A program made the position numbers and the translations under genes. The notes under the pieces are model-generated. The model had not been told where the DNA came from. It searched no databases and saw nothing but the letters and a program-made list of their open reading frames with translations. From positions 1 through 53,253 of the forward strand of contig CALZJG010000033.1 in the NCBI GenBank assembly GCA_945787555.1: DNA of 53,253 nt. The letters are read 5' to 3'. This DNA is from an uncultured Chromatiaceae bacterium (lineage in GTDB: Bacteria > Pseudomonadota > Gammaproteobacteria > DRLM01). Below are positions 7,265-15,072 of the stretch, piece after piece (the first letter of the stretch is position 1; each line of letters opens with the position of its first letter).

Positions 7265-8230
7265 ATGACCCGCTATTGCACTGAGCTCGCTGACGGCATT
7301 ACTACGATCGATACCGGCTATCTGCGTCCCGGTTTCGACGCCAGTCATTTATTAATCGACAACGGCCTGGCCGCCTTCGTTGATGTCGGTACTGCGCATG
7401 CCGTGCCGCGCTTGTTACAAGCGCTGCGGGATAAAGACCTCTCTCGCGAAGACGTCGCGTATGTGATGGTCACCCATGTGCATCTCGATCACGCCGGCGG
7501 CGCGGGGGTATTGCTGCGTCACTTGCCCAACGCGCGCCTGGTAGTGCATCCGCGCGGCGCCCGGCATATGATCGACCCCGCCAAGCTCATCGCCGGCGCC
7601 AGCGCGGTGTATGGCGAGGAGCGCTTCGCTGCGCTCTACGGGGAGATCGCACCGGTGCCCGCCGCGCGCGTCATCGAGGCGGGGGACGGATTTGAATTGG
7701 ACTTTCAAAATCGTCCGCTGTTGTTCCTGGATACCCCCGGGCACGCGCGCCACCACTACTGCATCGTTGATGCACGCAGCGCCGGTATTTTCGCCGGCGA
7801 CACCTTCGGCTTGTCGTATCGGGAATTCGACACAGTGCGGGGGCCATTCATCTTTCCCACTACCAGCCCGGTGCAGTTTGAGCCCGAGGCCCTGCATGTC
7901 TCCATCGACCGCTTGTTGGGCTACCGCCCCGAACGCATGTATCTCACGCACTATGGCTGCGTGGAGGAGGTGACTAGGCTTGCGGCGGATTTACATCGGC
8001 TGCTTGACGCCATGGTGGACTTGGCGCGCGCGGTGGCCGAGTCAAAGGTGGGGTCCGGGGGCGCTCGCCACGTCGCTTTGGTGGCGGGTTTGGAGGATAT
8101 CTTGATCGACGCGCTCGCGGCCCACGGTTGCGCTTTATCGCGAGCACGCACCTTGGAACTGTTGTCCTTAGACGTGGAATTGAACGCGCAGGGGTTGGCG
8201 GTGTGGCTGGAGCGCGAGGCGGGTAGATAA
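7265..8230 (+). CDS. MBL-fold metallo-hydrolase
   Basis: A 321-residue protein of the metallo-beta-lactamase superfamily. The zinc motif is plain: THVHLDHAGG at about residues 70-79. It is followed by the other expected ligands: a His in DTPGHARHHYC, an Asp in FAGDTFGLSYREFD and a His in YLTHYGCVEEV. The C-terminal ~100 residues are helical and outside the core fold. The substrate cannot be read from sequence. Hydrolysis of a thioester or phosphoester, or a glyoxalase II-like role, is typical for the family. It converges with the two transferase genes on the other strand, so a shared function is not implied. The start at 7265 has only a weak ribosome site. Confidence 0.88.
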   Translation: MTRYCTELADGITTIDTGYLRPGFDASHLLIDNGLAAFVDVGTAHAVPRLLQALRDKDLSREDVAYVMVTHVHLDHAGGAGVLLRHLPNARLVVHPRGARHMIDPAKLIAGASAVYGEERFAALYGEIAPVPAARVIEAGDGFELDFQNRPLLFLDTPGHARHHYCIVDARSAGIFAGDTFGLSYREFDTVRGPFIFPTTSPVQFEPEALHVSIDRLLGYRPERMYLTHYGCVEEVTRLAADLHRLLDAMVDLARAVAESKVGSGGARHVALVAGLEDILIDALAAHGCALSRARTLELLSLDVELNAQGLAVWLEREAGR

Positions 8231-8244
8231 GGCGGTGCCGGTCT

Positions 8245-8258
8245 AGTTGGCGCCAACT
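8245..8258. repeat. 14 bp perfect palindrome between convergent genes
   Basis: AGTTGGC-GCCAACT lies in the 36 bp gap between the stop codons of the MBL gene and the transferase gene. It has no spacer and no T-run, so it is not a classical terminator, though it could fold with a small loop. Confidence 0.4.
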
Positions 8259-8266
8259 GCTTTCGT

Positions 8267-8941
8267 TCAAGGGGTCATCTGGGCCGCCTGACTGTGGGGG
8301 ATTTCTACTGCCTGAGCGAGCAACACGAGCCCTGCATCACGTAAGCGTGCCACATCTTCCGGCCGGTCCACATCCCAGCGGGCGTTGAGTTCACGCCAAC
8401 GCCAACCCAGTTCTTGCAGGCGCGTGCGCGTGTGGGCCAGGACGCGCCCGCTACCCCAGGGGATGTCATGAAACAGCTGCTCATCCACGCGCTGCAGTCC
8501 CAGCAGCCAATAGCCGCCATCTTCGGCAGGGCCGAGCACGGCATCATGATCGTGCAATGACGCCGCGCATAGGGTTATGTCGTCCGCGCACAAGGTCGGG
8601 CAATCGGTCCCCACCAGCATCAGGTGCGCGCTGCGTTGTAACGCCGCCTCGGCCGCTACGCGCATGCGTGCGCCCAAGCCCTCGCCGTGCTGTGTGTGCA
8701 GAGTGATAGGAAAGCGTTGCGCGCAGCGTTGGAAGAAATCATGTCGGTCGCTGGGTGAGCACCACAATTCCACGGGCCAGCGGTGGTTGGTAGTGAGCGT
8801 CTGCAAGGTATGTATCACCAGCGCCGCGTGCAGTTGCGCCGCTGCGCTGGCACTGAATGCGGGCATGAGGCGCGTCTTCACCTTGCCGGGATGGGGGGCT
8901 TTGGCGAAGACCACGATGCGCATGTCATCATGAGCGTTCAT
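8267..8941 (-). CDS. TIGR04282-type transferase (rSAM/selenodomain-associated transferase 1)
   Basis: A 224-residue protein of the GT-A-like DUF2064 group, now often labelled arsenosugar biosynthesis glycosyltransferase. Signature parts are FAKAPHPGKVKTRL near the start (nucleotide-binding loop), LMLVGTDCPTL in the middle and GPAEDGGYWLLGLQ. The ATG at 8941 is chosen because its first bases overlap the TGA of the upstream gene (ATGA, 8938-8941), a classic translational coupling. A longer frame to 9085 would run into that gene. The role in arsenosugar synthesis is a database-level association. No arsenic gene is present here, so treat the substrate as open. Confidence 0.86.
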   Translation of the reverse strand: MNAHDDMRIVVFAKAPHPGKVKTRLMPAFSASAAAQLHAALVIHTLQTLTTNHRWPVELWCSPSDRHDFFQRCAQRFPITLHTQHGEGLGARMRVAAEAALQRSAHLMLVGTDCPTLCADDITLCAASLHDHDAVLGPAEDGGYWLLGLQRVDEQLFHDIPWGSGRVLAHTRTRLQELGWRWRELNARWDVDRPEDVARLRDAGLVLLAQAVEIPHSQAAQMTP

Positions 8942-9618
8942 GAGTGGTAATAACGCCGCGCCAAACGCGCCGGGTCGGCACCGAGAAAATAGGCTAGACG
9001 CAAACGCCACATGAGCAGGACGGTGCGCCATATGCCTTGCGTGTTCCAACGTCGCGCCGAGGTGATGACCGGCCCGTGCAGGCACAGCGGTCGGCCGTGG
9101 CGCTTGAGCGCGCGCGACAACGCGATGTCTTCCATCAGCTCGATTTCAGGAAAACCGCCCACTTGTTCGAAGAGCGCGCGCGCGACAAACATGGCTTGAT
9201 CGCCGGTGGCGATGCCGGTGAGTCGCGAACGCAGATTCATCATGTGTTCGACCAGGCGTAGCGCTGGGTGGCGGCCGTCGAGTTTTACATCGAAGCGGCC
9301 CCAGCGGCGTGGCGAGCGCTGGAGTTCAAAAGCGATCAAGGCAGCGCAGTTGGGGGGTAGTGACGTATCGGCATGCAGAAACAACAGCATGTCACCGTGT
9401 GCGGCGCGCGCGCCGGCATTCATTTGCCGTGCGCGCCCCGCTACGCCAGTTACGACGCGGTCCACAAGCGGCGCGGCGAGAGCGAGCGTCTCATCAGCGC
9501 TGCCGCCATCCGCGAGGAGGATTTCATGGCCCTCGGCCCGCCAAGCCTGCAAGGGTGTGAGGGTCGCATGGATGTGCTGCGCTTCGTTGAGGGTGGGAAT
9601 GATCAAGGTCAGCTTCAT
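8938..9618 (-). CDS. TIGR04283-type family 2 glycosyltransferase (rSAM/selenodomain-associated transferase 2)
   Basis: A 226-residue GT-A glycosyltransferase. It begins MKLTLIIPTLNEA, with LADGGSADET, then AGRARQMNAGARAAHGDMLLFLHADT containing the DxD-like HAD motif, and GRFDVKLDGRHP and GDQAMFV, all typical of TIGR04283. ATG 9618 gives the family start, and the longer frame to 9645 adds nothing recognisable. It is coupled by a 4 bp ATGA overlap to the second transferase, a pairing found in many proteobacteria. The acceptor is not known from sequence. Confidence 0.87.
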   Translation of the reverse strand: MKLTLIIPTLNEAQHIHATLTPLQAWRAEGHEILLADGGSADETLALAAPLVDRVVTGVAGRARQMNAGARAAHGDMLLFLHADTSLPPNCAALIAFELQRSPRRWGRFDVKLDGRHPALRLVEHMMNLRSRLTGIATGDQAMFVARALFEQVGGFPEIELMEDIALSRALKRHGRPLCLHGPVITSARRWNTQGIWRTVLLMWRLRLAYFLGADPARLARRYYHS

Positions 9619-9731
9619 GCGCTCATTATAGCCCGTTAGCGCCATACCTTTGCGCGCTTGAGCGTAGCGGCTTGCAGTGATGGGGCCTATTTACACTCGA
9701 TGGGATTTGCAGCACGAGGATTATCGTAGGC

Positions 9732-9755
9732 AGGTTGCCGCGTAAGCGGCAACCT
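9732..9755. repeat. Perfect 10 bp-stem hairpin
   Basis: AGGTTGCCGC / GCGGCAACCT with a GTAA tetraloop. There is no T-run after it on either strand. It lies about 115 bp upstream of the transferase pair. Confidence 0.6.
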
Positions 9756-9812
9756 AACGCTATTGACGTCAGTAGGTCAGCAAGCGTTTAGGTGTACCCC
9801 GACGTACTAGTA

Positions 9813-9844
9813 CAAGAATAGGCGCTAACAAAGCCCTATTCTTG
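9813..9844. repeat. Perfect 10 bp-stem hairpin, 12-base loop
   Basis: CAAGAATAGG (9813-9822) pairs with CCTATTCTTG (9835-9844). Function not known; it is one of three neighbouring palindromes. Confidence 0.5.
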
Positions 9845-9870
9845 AGGTCGTGCGCGATAGTCTCTTCACC

Positions 9871-9894
9871 CCCTCTCCCGCGGGCGGGAGAGGG
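9871..9894. repeat. GC-rich intergenic palindrome (CCCTCTCCC type)
   Basis: Perfect 11 bp inverted repeat CCCTCTCCCGC / GCGGGAGAGGG followed by TCGGGATGAG. Related copies lie near 13009, 14558 and 14868. The pattern resembles REP-like elements scattered between genes of many proteobacteria. Confidence 0.65.
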
Positions 9895-10137
9895 TCGGGA
9901 TGAGCGTGCACAAGGGACTCACATGGTGTCATTGCGGTGCTCGCTCCAAGCCCGCCACAATCTGAGGAATTGTTTCGGTCATTCTCAAGAACGCCCGCTA
10001 AAATGCCAAGCACCACACTGCCTTGTTTCCTTGGTAAGGAAAATGGGCCGTGTCCTAGTGGGGGCGAAGTTGGTGACCAGATTAGCCGCTCTTGTTATGA
10101 GGTTGGCTTTGCGCGCAGTTAACTAAGCGGTAAGCAG

Positions 10138-10860
10138 CTAATTCGAGAAGGACTGCAAACGGCAACCGCTTGAATTGCAAACCAAGGCACTGCCTTGTTC
10201 GTACCAGTCACCCAATACGGTACGGCGTGCCGGCGCGTCATCGAGTATGAAGTCGTGTACGGCGGGACGATGAGTGTGGCCGTGGATGAGTCTGTGCACC
10301 CGATGTTCGCGCATCGCGGCGCTCACGGCGTTTTGATTCACGTCCATGATGTTCTCGCTCTTGAGCTGTATGCGCTCCTGCGAGGCGTCGCGATATTGGC
10401 GCGCGACGGCGATACGCTGATCGATAGGGAGGGCGAGGAACTGCTGTTGCATGTGCGGATCGCGGACTTGGGCGCGGAATTGCTGGTATTCCACATCATC
10501 GGTGCATAGGGTATCGCCATGCATGAGCAAGGTCGGCTCGCCGAGAAGATCGATCAGCATGGGATCGTTGATGAGTTTGCAAGCGCTCATCTGTTCGAAG
10601 CCCTCGCCCATGAGGAAATCGCGGTTGCCGTGCATCACGAACACCGGCGTGCCGTGTTGTACCAGAGAGCGAAACCCCGCCATGACCGGCTGATATGCCG
10701 GATGCACGGCGTCGTCACCCAGCCACACTTCGAATAAATCACCCAGTACATATAGCGTCTCGGCAGTCCGCGCCTGCCCTTGGAGAAATTCCAGGAATAG
10801 GGCGCTGATGTCAGGACGTTCCGGGCTGAGGTGTAGATCTGAGATAAAGAGAATGGTCAC
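10138..10860 (-). CDS. lpxH: UDP-2,3-diacylglucosamine diphosphatase LpxH
   Basis: Cleaves UDP-2,3-diacylglucosamine to lipid X and UMP, the fourth step of lipid A synthesis, at the inner face of the cytoplasmic membrane. The 240 residues carry all metallophosphoesterase motifs in order: ISDLHLS (D8, H10), GDLFEVWLGDD, MHGNRDFL, MHGDTLCTDD and IHGHTHRP. The start is a GTG at 10860, only 7 bp after the cyclophilin gene ends, so the two form an operon. This pairing of a cyclophilin gene with lpxH is common in gammaproteobacteria. It also shows that the organism makes lipopolysaccharide. Confidence 0.95.
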   Translation of the reverse strand: MTILFISDLHLSPERPDISALFLEFLQGQARTAETLYVLGDLFEVWLGDDAVHPAYQPVMAGFRSLVQHGTPVFVMHGNRDFLMGEGFEQMSACKLINDPMLIDLLGEPTLLMHGDTLCTDDVEYQQFRAQVRDPHMQQQFLALPIDQRIAVARQYRDASQERIQLKSENIMDVNQNAVSAAMREHRVHRLIHGHTHRPAVHDFILDDAPARRTVLGDWYEQGSALVCNSSGCRLQSFSN

Positions 10861-10867
10861 GATGTGA

Positions 10868-11437
10868 TTACTCTACGACGGTCATTTTCTTGATGACGAT
10901 AGGTTCTTTGGGAACATCACGATGCATGGCGTTGCGGGTGGTCGGGACGGCGACGATGCGATCGGCGATCTCCATGCCCTCGACCACTTTTCCGAACACG
11001 GCATAGCCCCATCCGCGCGTGCTCTGGTCGCGATGATTGAGGGCGTCGTTGTCGACCACGTTGATGAAGAACTGCGCGCTGGCGGAATGGGGATCCATGG
11101 TGCGCGCCATGGCGATGGTGCCGCGCGCGTTCTCGAGGCCGTTGTTGGCTTCGTTCTCGATGGGTTCATGGGACTCTTTTTGCTTCATGTCGGGCGTGAA
11201 GCCGCCGCCCTGGATCATGAAGTTGGGGATCACGCGATGGTAGATCGTGCCGTCATAATAGCCTTCGTTCACATAGCGTAGGAAATTGTCCACGCTCTTG
11301 GGCGCCTTGGCCTGATCCAGTTCCAGCACCAGATCGCCCAGGGTGGTTTCCATGCGCACCTGGATTGAATCGGCGGCCGTTGCCAGGGTTGAGGCCAGAC
11401 TCAGGGTAAGCAATGAGATCGTCAGCCAGCGCTTCAT
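10868..11437 (-). CDS. ppiA: Periplasmic cyclophilin-type peptidyl-prolyl isomerase
   Basis: Catalyses cis-trans isomerisation of proline peptide bonds, probably in the periplasm. The 189-residue protein starts at ATG 11437 behind AGAAGGA. The frame continues upstream to 11557, but that part has no ribosome site and would bury the signal peptide. The signal peptide is MKRWLTISLLTLSLASTLATA. The cyclophilin core follows: YDGTIYHRVIPNFMIQGGGF with the catalytic Arg, ARTMDPHSASAQFFINVVDN and YAVFGKVVEGMEI. It is first gene of the operon with lpxH. Cytoplasmic PpiB lacks a signal peptide, hence the ppiA label. Confidence 0.9.
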   Translation of the reverse strand: MKRWLTISLLTLSLASTLATAADSIQVRMETTLGDLVLELDQAKAPKSVDNFLRYVNEGYYDGTIYHRVIPNFMIQGGGFTPDMKQKESHEPIENEANNGLENARGTIAMARTMDPHSASAQFFINVVDNDALNHRDQSTRGWGYAVFGKVVEGMEIADRIVAVPTTRNAMHRDVPKEPIVIKKMTVVE

Positions 11438-11520
11438 GTCGCATCCTTCTGTGACTGCTGAAATGAGGGGAGGTCCATGATAGAGGGTTTGCCGGCCGGG
11501 AAAAAGGGTGTGCCCGCCTT

Positions 11521-11547
11521 TTGACCGGACGCGGTTTCCGCTACCAT
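11521..11547 (+). promoter_or_regulatory. Candidate gltX promoter very close to the start codon
   Basis: TTGACC (11521-11526), 15 bp spacer, TACCAT (11542-11547). The start codon follows 8 bases later and there is no ribosome site, so the message could be leaderless. The spacer is shorter than ideal. Confidence 0.35.
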
Positions 11548-11555
11548 GCACGCCC

Positions 11556-12974
11556 ATGAGTCACGCAACCCGTCACGCCGCCGTCAAAACCCGCTTCGCG
11601 CCTAGCCCCACCGGCTTGATCCATCTGGGCAATGTGCGCACTGCCTTGTTCAATGCCCTCTACGCCCGCCATGGTAACGGGGTGTTTCTGTTGCGTATCG
11701 AGGATACCGACCAGGCGCGCAGCCGCGCTGAGCATACCGCGGCCCTGATGGACGATCTGAGCTGGCTGGGTTTAGATTGGCAGGAGGGCCCGGCCGTGGG
11801 CGGTGTGCACGGCCCTTACGCGCAATCGCAGCGCGGTGAGATGTACCAGCGTTTCTTCACCGAACTCGAAGAGCAAGGTTTGGCCTACCCCTGTTTTTGT
11901 TCACAGCGCGAATTGGAATTGTCGCGCAAAACGCAACTGGCCTCCGGTCGTCCGCCGCGCTATGCCGGCACTTGTGCGCACTTGAATGCAGAGGAGCGTC
12001 AGAAGCGCTTGGATAGAGGGCTGCAGCCCACGCTGCGGTTTCGCGTCGATAACGGCGATGTGGTGCGCTTCGATGATCTCGTGCGCGGTCCGCAGGCGTT
12101 TCCCACCGATGGCATAGGCGATTTCGTGATTCGCCGCGCCGACGGCAGCGCCGCTTTTTTCTTCAGCAACGCTATCGACGATGCGCTGATGGCAGTGACG
12201 CATGTGCTGCGCGGCGAAGATCACCTCACCAATACGCCGCGCCAAATATTGCTGCATCGTGCTTTGAATATGCGCACACCCCAGTATGGCCATATCAGTA
12301 TGATCGTCGGCGCCGACGGCGCGCCCCTGTCCAAACGCACCGGTAGTCGCAGTGTGCGTGAATTACGCGAGGGAGGGTATCTGTCGCTGGCGGTGGTGAA
12401 TTATCTGGCACGCCTCGGTCATCACTACGAGAACACCGCGTATATGAGTTTGGATGGCTTGGCGGATGAGTTTGAACTCACCAAGCTCGGTCGCTCGCCG
12501 GCGCGCTATGACGCCGCACAGCTGGACTATTGGCAACGCCAGGCGGTGCAGCACGCCGACGTCGACACTTTGTGGCAGTGGATGGGCGAGGCCGTGCACG
12601 CCGTAGTGCCCGCCACCCAGCGCGAGGCCTATGTCGCGGCGGTGCGCGGCAATATTGTGCTGCCCGGTGAGGCGCTAGGTTGGGCCCAGGTCATTTATTC
12701 CGAATCGTTGCCGATCCGCGCTGAGGTCAGCGAGCTGATCGGCCAGGCCGGCGGGCAATTCTTTGCGGCGGCGGTCGCGGCGCTGGACGCTCATCCGTCC
12801 GATTACACCGCCATGGTTGAGCAGCTCAAGCGTGACAGTGGCGCCAAGGGCAAGGCCTTGTTCAAACCCTTGCGTGCGGCGCTGACGGGTGAATTGGACG
12901 GCCCGGAATTGGCGCCGCTCTTGGCCCTGATGACGGCGGCGCGGGCGCGGGCGCGGTTGGCGCGCTGGGCCTAA
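11556..12974 (+). CDS. gltX: Glutamyl-tRNA synthetase
   Basis: Class I synthetase charging tRNA-Glu (472 residues, close to E. coli's 471). The HIGH motif appears as HLGN in FAPSPTGLIHLGNVRTALFN, and the KMSKS motif as LSKRTGS. The zinc-binding module is intact: CFC near residue 110 and the CAH of GTCAHL about 30 residues later. The helical anticodon-binding domain fills the C-terminus. I chose ATG 11556 because it puts the catalytic motif about 25 residues in. The frame upstream to 11508 has no support. It is divergent from the ppiA-lpxH operon, with 118 bp between starts. Confidence 0.95.
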   Translation: MSHATRHAAVKTRFAPSPTGLIHLGNVRTALFNALYARHGNGVFLLRIEDTDQARSRAEHTAALMDDLSWLGLDWQEGPAVGGVHGPYAQSQRGEMYQRFFTELEEQGLAYPCFCSQRELELSRKTQLASGRPPRYAGTCAHLNAEERQKRLDRGLQPTLRFRVDNGDVVRFDDLVRGPQAFPTDGIGDFVIRRADGSAAFFFSNAIDDALMAVTHVLRGEDHLTNTPRQILLHRALNMRTPQYGHISMIVGADGAPLSKRTGSRSVRELREGGYLSLAVVNYLARLGHHYENTAYMSLDGLADEFELTKLGRSPARYDAAQLDYWQRQAVQHADVDTLWQWMGEAVHAVVPATQREAYVAAVRGNIVLPGEALGWAQVIYSESLPIRAEVSELIGQAGGQFFAAAVAALDAHPSDYTAMVEQLKRDSGAKGKALFKPLRAALTGELDGPELAPLLALMTAARARARLARWA

Positions 12975-13008
12975 GACGATGTTAATGTGGGTGACTGCGG
13001 CCTCTCAT

Positions 13009-13066
13009 CCCATTCCCCCCTCTCCCACAGGCCGGAAGGAGTGGGCTGGGGTGAGGGCGGGAATGT
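13009..13066. repeat. GC-rich intergenic palindrome copy between gltX and cysS
   Basis: CCCCCTCTCCCACAGGCC, then GGAGTGGG and GGGGTGAGGG. It is a degenerate member of the CCCTCTCCC/GGGAGAGGG type. The arms match less well than the copy at 9871. Confidence 0.5.
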
Positions 13067-13133
13067 GGTCCGCCTAATGTGAGGGCGGCGTGCGGCGCCG
13101 CGTGAGTTCGTCTAACCTATTGATGAAGTAACC

Positions 13134-14531
13134 ATGCTGAAAATCCACAACACCCTCACCAAGCAAAAAGAAGTGTTCACACCGCGGGTGCCCGGTCAGG
13201 TGGGCATGTATGTGTGCGGCATGACGGTCTATGACTACTGTCATGTCGGCCACGCGCGGGTGATGGTGGTATTCGATATCGTGGCCCGTTACCTGCGCGC
13301 GAGCGGTTACCAGGTGACCTATGTGCGCAACATCACCGACGTCGACGACAAGATCATCAAACGCGCCAACGAAAACGACGAGCCCATGAGTGCGCTCACC
13401 GCGCGCTACATCGCTGCCATGCACGAGGATAGCGCGGCGCTGGGCGTGTTGCCGCCGGATCTTGAGCCGCGCGCGACGTCCTCGATGGACGCCATCATCG
13501 ACATGATTCAACGCTTGGTGGAACGCGGCTCTGCCTATGTCGCCGCCAATGGCGATGTTTATTACGATGTGAGCCGCTTTGAAGGCTATGGCGCGCTGTC
13601 CGGCAAGCGCGTGGAAGATTTGCGCGTCGGCGAGCGGGTGGCGGTGGACGAGGCCAAGGACGATCCTTTGGACTTCGTGTTGTGGAAGGCCGCCAAGCCG
13701 GACGAGCCGAGTTGGAGTTCGCCCTGGGGACCGGGTCGGCCCGGTTGGCATATCGAATGCTCCGCCATGTCCACGCAGTGTTTGGGTGATCATTTCGACA
13801 TCCACGGCGGCGGCATGGACTTGATGTTTCCCCATCATGAAAACGAAATCGCGCAGAGTGAGGCGGCCACCGGGAGCCATTTCGTCAATGTCTGGATGCA
13901 CAACGGCTTCGTGCAGATCGATGAGGAGAAGATGTCTAAGTCGCTGGGCAATTTCTTCACCGTGCGCGAAGTGCTCAAGCGCTATCAGCCCGAAGTCGTA
14001 CGCTATTTCATCCTTAGCAGCCACTACCGTAGTCCGCTCAATTACTCCGAGCAGAACCTCGACAGTGCGAAGGCAGCGCTGGATCGTTTTTATACCGCAC
14101 TGCGTGAGGTGCCCGAGAGTGCGGCGGGGGTGGATGCCGATCATAGCGATTATGTGGTGCGCTTCAACGCCGCCATGGACGATGATTTCAACACCCCCGA
14201 GGCGGTGGCGGTGTTATTCGATGTGGCGCGCGAACTCAATCGGGCCAAGGCGGAAAACGATCCCCCCGTCGTGACGACCTTGGCGGGCGTATTACGGCAT
14301 TTGGGAGGTGTCTTAGGTGTGTTGCAGGATGCGCCGGAGGCTTTTCTAAAGGCAGGTGTCACTGCCACGGCGGGCCTGAGTGACGCGGAGATCGATGCTT
14401 TGATCGCTCAGCGCCTCGCCGCCCGCCAGACCAAGAACTGGGTCGAGTCCGACCGCCTCCGCGATGAGCTGAAAGCGCAAGGCGTCATCCTCGAAGATGG
14501 TCCGCAGGGGACCACCTGGCGGCGGACCTAA
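13134..14531 (+). CDS. cysS: Cysteinyl-tRNA synthetase
   Basis: Class I synthetase charging tRNA-Cys, 465 residues (E. coli 461). Visible features in order: [17 protein letters not shown] with the first zinc cysteine and the HIGH motif (HVGH), [18 protein letters not shown] with the second zinc cysteine, [20 protein letters not shown] with the zinc His and Glu, and KMSKSLGNF. The C-terminal helical tail with [12 protein letters not shown] completes it. It follows gltX at 160 bp across a repeat element, so it may have its own promoter. The ribosome site is weak (GATGAAG). Confidence 0.96.
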   Translation: MLKIHNTLTKQKEVFTPRVPGQVGMYVCGMTVYDYCHVGHARVMVVFDIVARYLRASGYQVTYVRNITDVDDKIIKRANENDEPMSALTARYIAAMHEDSAALGVLPPDLEPRATSSMDAIIDMIQRLVERGSAYVAANGDVYYDVSRFEGYGALSGKRVEDLRVGERVAVDEAKDDPLDFVLWKAAKPDEPSWSSPWGPGRPGWHIECSAMSTQCLGDHFDIHGGGMDLMFPHHENEIAQSEAATGSHFVNVWMHNGFVQIDEEKMSKSLGNFFTVREVLKRYQPEVVRYFILSSHYRSPLNYSEQNLDSAKAALDRFYTALREVPESAAGVDADHSDYVVRFNAAMDDDFNTPEAVAVLFDVARELNRAKAENDPPVVTTLAGVLRHLGGVLGVLQDAPEAFLKAGVTATAGLSDAEIDALIAQRLAARQTKNWVESDRLRDELKAQGVILEDGPQGTTWRRT

Positions 14532-14557
14532 GGTGCAGGAAGCCTGATTCATATCTC

Positions 14558-14578
14558 CTCTCCCATGGGTGGGGAGAG
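14558..14578. repeat. GC-rich palindrome copy after cysS
   Basis: CTCTCCC (14558-14564) pairs with GGGAGAG (14572-14578) around ATGGGTG. It is the same type as at 9871 and may double as a transcription end for cysS, although no T-run follows. Confidence 0.5.
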
Positions 14579-14867
14579 CGTGGAAGGTAGTATGAGGGGA
14601 CTAGGTTTACGGGTGGCTGCTCTAGCCTCAAAGCCAGGCCAAGCCCTACCCCCACTTATAGTATCCCGTGATATCTGTAGAAGATCATATTCTTTTTTGT
14701 TATAGGGCGGGGTTGCTAACATTTCCCGCCAGTCTGAGCGATCGAACCGGCCGGTGACCCCGGCCGTTTGCGTGAGCGCCGCTGGGATTTGGCGGGGGTG
14801 TCTCTCGCCGCGCGCAGTGGGCGGGGCGCAAGGGATGCTCTCTCTGTTCGCAATACCCGTTCTCGCC

Positions 14868-14905
14868 GGTTTCCTTCTCCCTGAGTGAGGGAGGCCCAGG
14901 TGGGG
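14868..14905. repeat. GC-rich palindrome copy, variant
   Basis: CCTTCTCCCT-GAGTG-AGGGAG followed by GCCCAGGTGGGGGGTGAG. It is a shorter-armed relative of the 9871 element, close to the next copy. Confidence 0.45.
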
Positions 14906-15072
14906 GGTGAGCGTGACGAGGGGCACCCGTCTTGAGTTTGTACCTCGTCCTAGCCTGCCCCCTAAAAGGGGAAGGGAGATCGGGGTTCAAGCACCTCGTT
15001 TCGCGCTTGCTGCAGTTCTAGGCCGGCATAGTTTTATGACTAACATATAAATAATGTGAGGTTGTCGCCACC

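Larger units (their letters stand above)
9619..10137. other. 519 bp intergenic region with three successive hairpins
   Basis: No supported gene: short frames here lack ribosome sites and recognisable products. It contains three perfect inverted repeats in a row. These are AGGTTGCCGC-GTAA-GCGGCAACCT (9732-9755), CAAGAATAGG/CCTATTCTTG with a 12-base loop (9813-9844), and CCCTCTCCCGC-GG-GCGGGAGAGGG (9871-9894). The last belongs to a repeat type seen elsewhere in this window. Nothing recognisable is seen in 9900-10137. Confidence 0.5.
14532..15072. other. 541 bp intergenic region made largely of GC-rich repeats
   Basis: Two minus-strand reading frames (14549-14926, 14700-14990) are only translations of Pro/Arg-rich repeat sequence and are not called. 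Repeat copies lie at 14558-14578 and 14868-14905, and a small CCCCTAAAAGGGG hairpin lies near 14959. The middle, 14640-14720, is AT-richer and shows nothing recognisable. GTGAGG at 15056-15061 is the ribosome site of the next gene. Confidence 0.5.

Noticed and set aside
8942-9085. 48-codon extension of the TIGR04282 transferase
   Set aside because: It overlaps the coding end of the upstream transferase; the ATGA junction at 8938-8941 gives a much better start.
9842-10126. Short reading frames on both strands upstream of the lpxH operon's end
   Set aside because: They run through a GC-rich palindrome, overlap each other and show no recognisable product or ribosome site.
14549-14990. Two overlapping minus-strand reading frames of 96-125 codons between cysS and the SLC13 gene
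   Set aside because: They translate Pro/Arg-rich repeat sequence, have no ribosome site, and their composition is unlike the true genes nearby.
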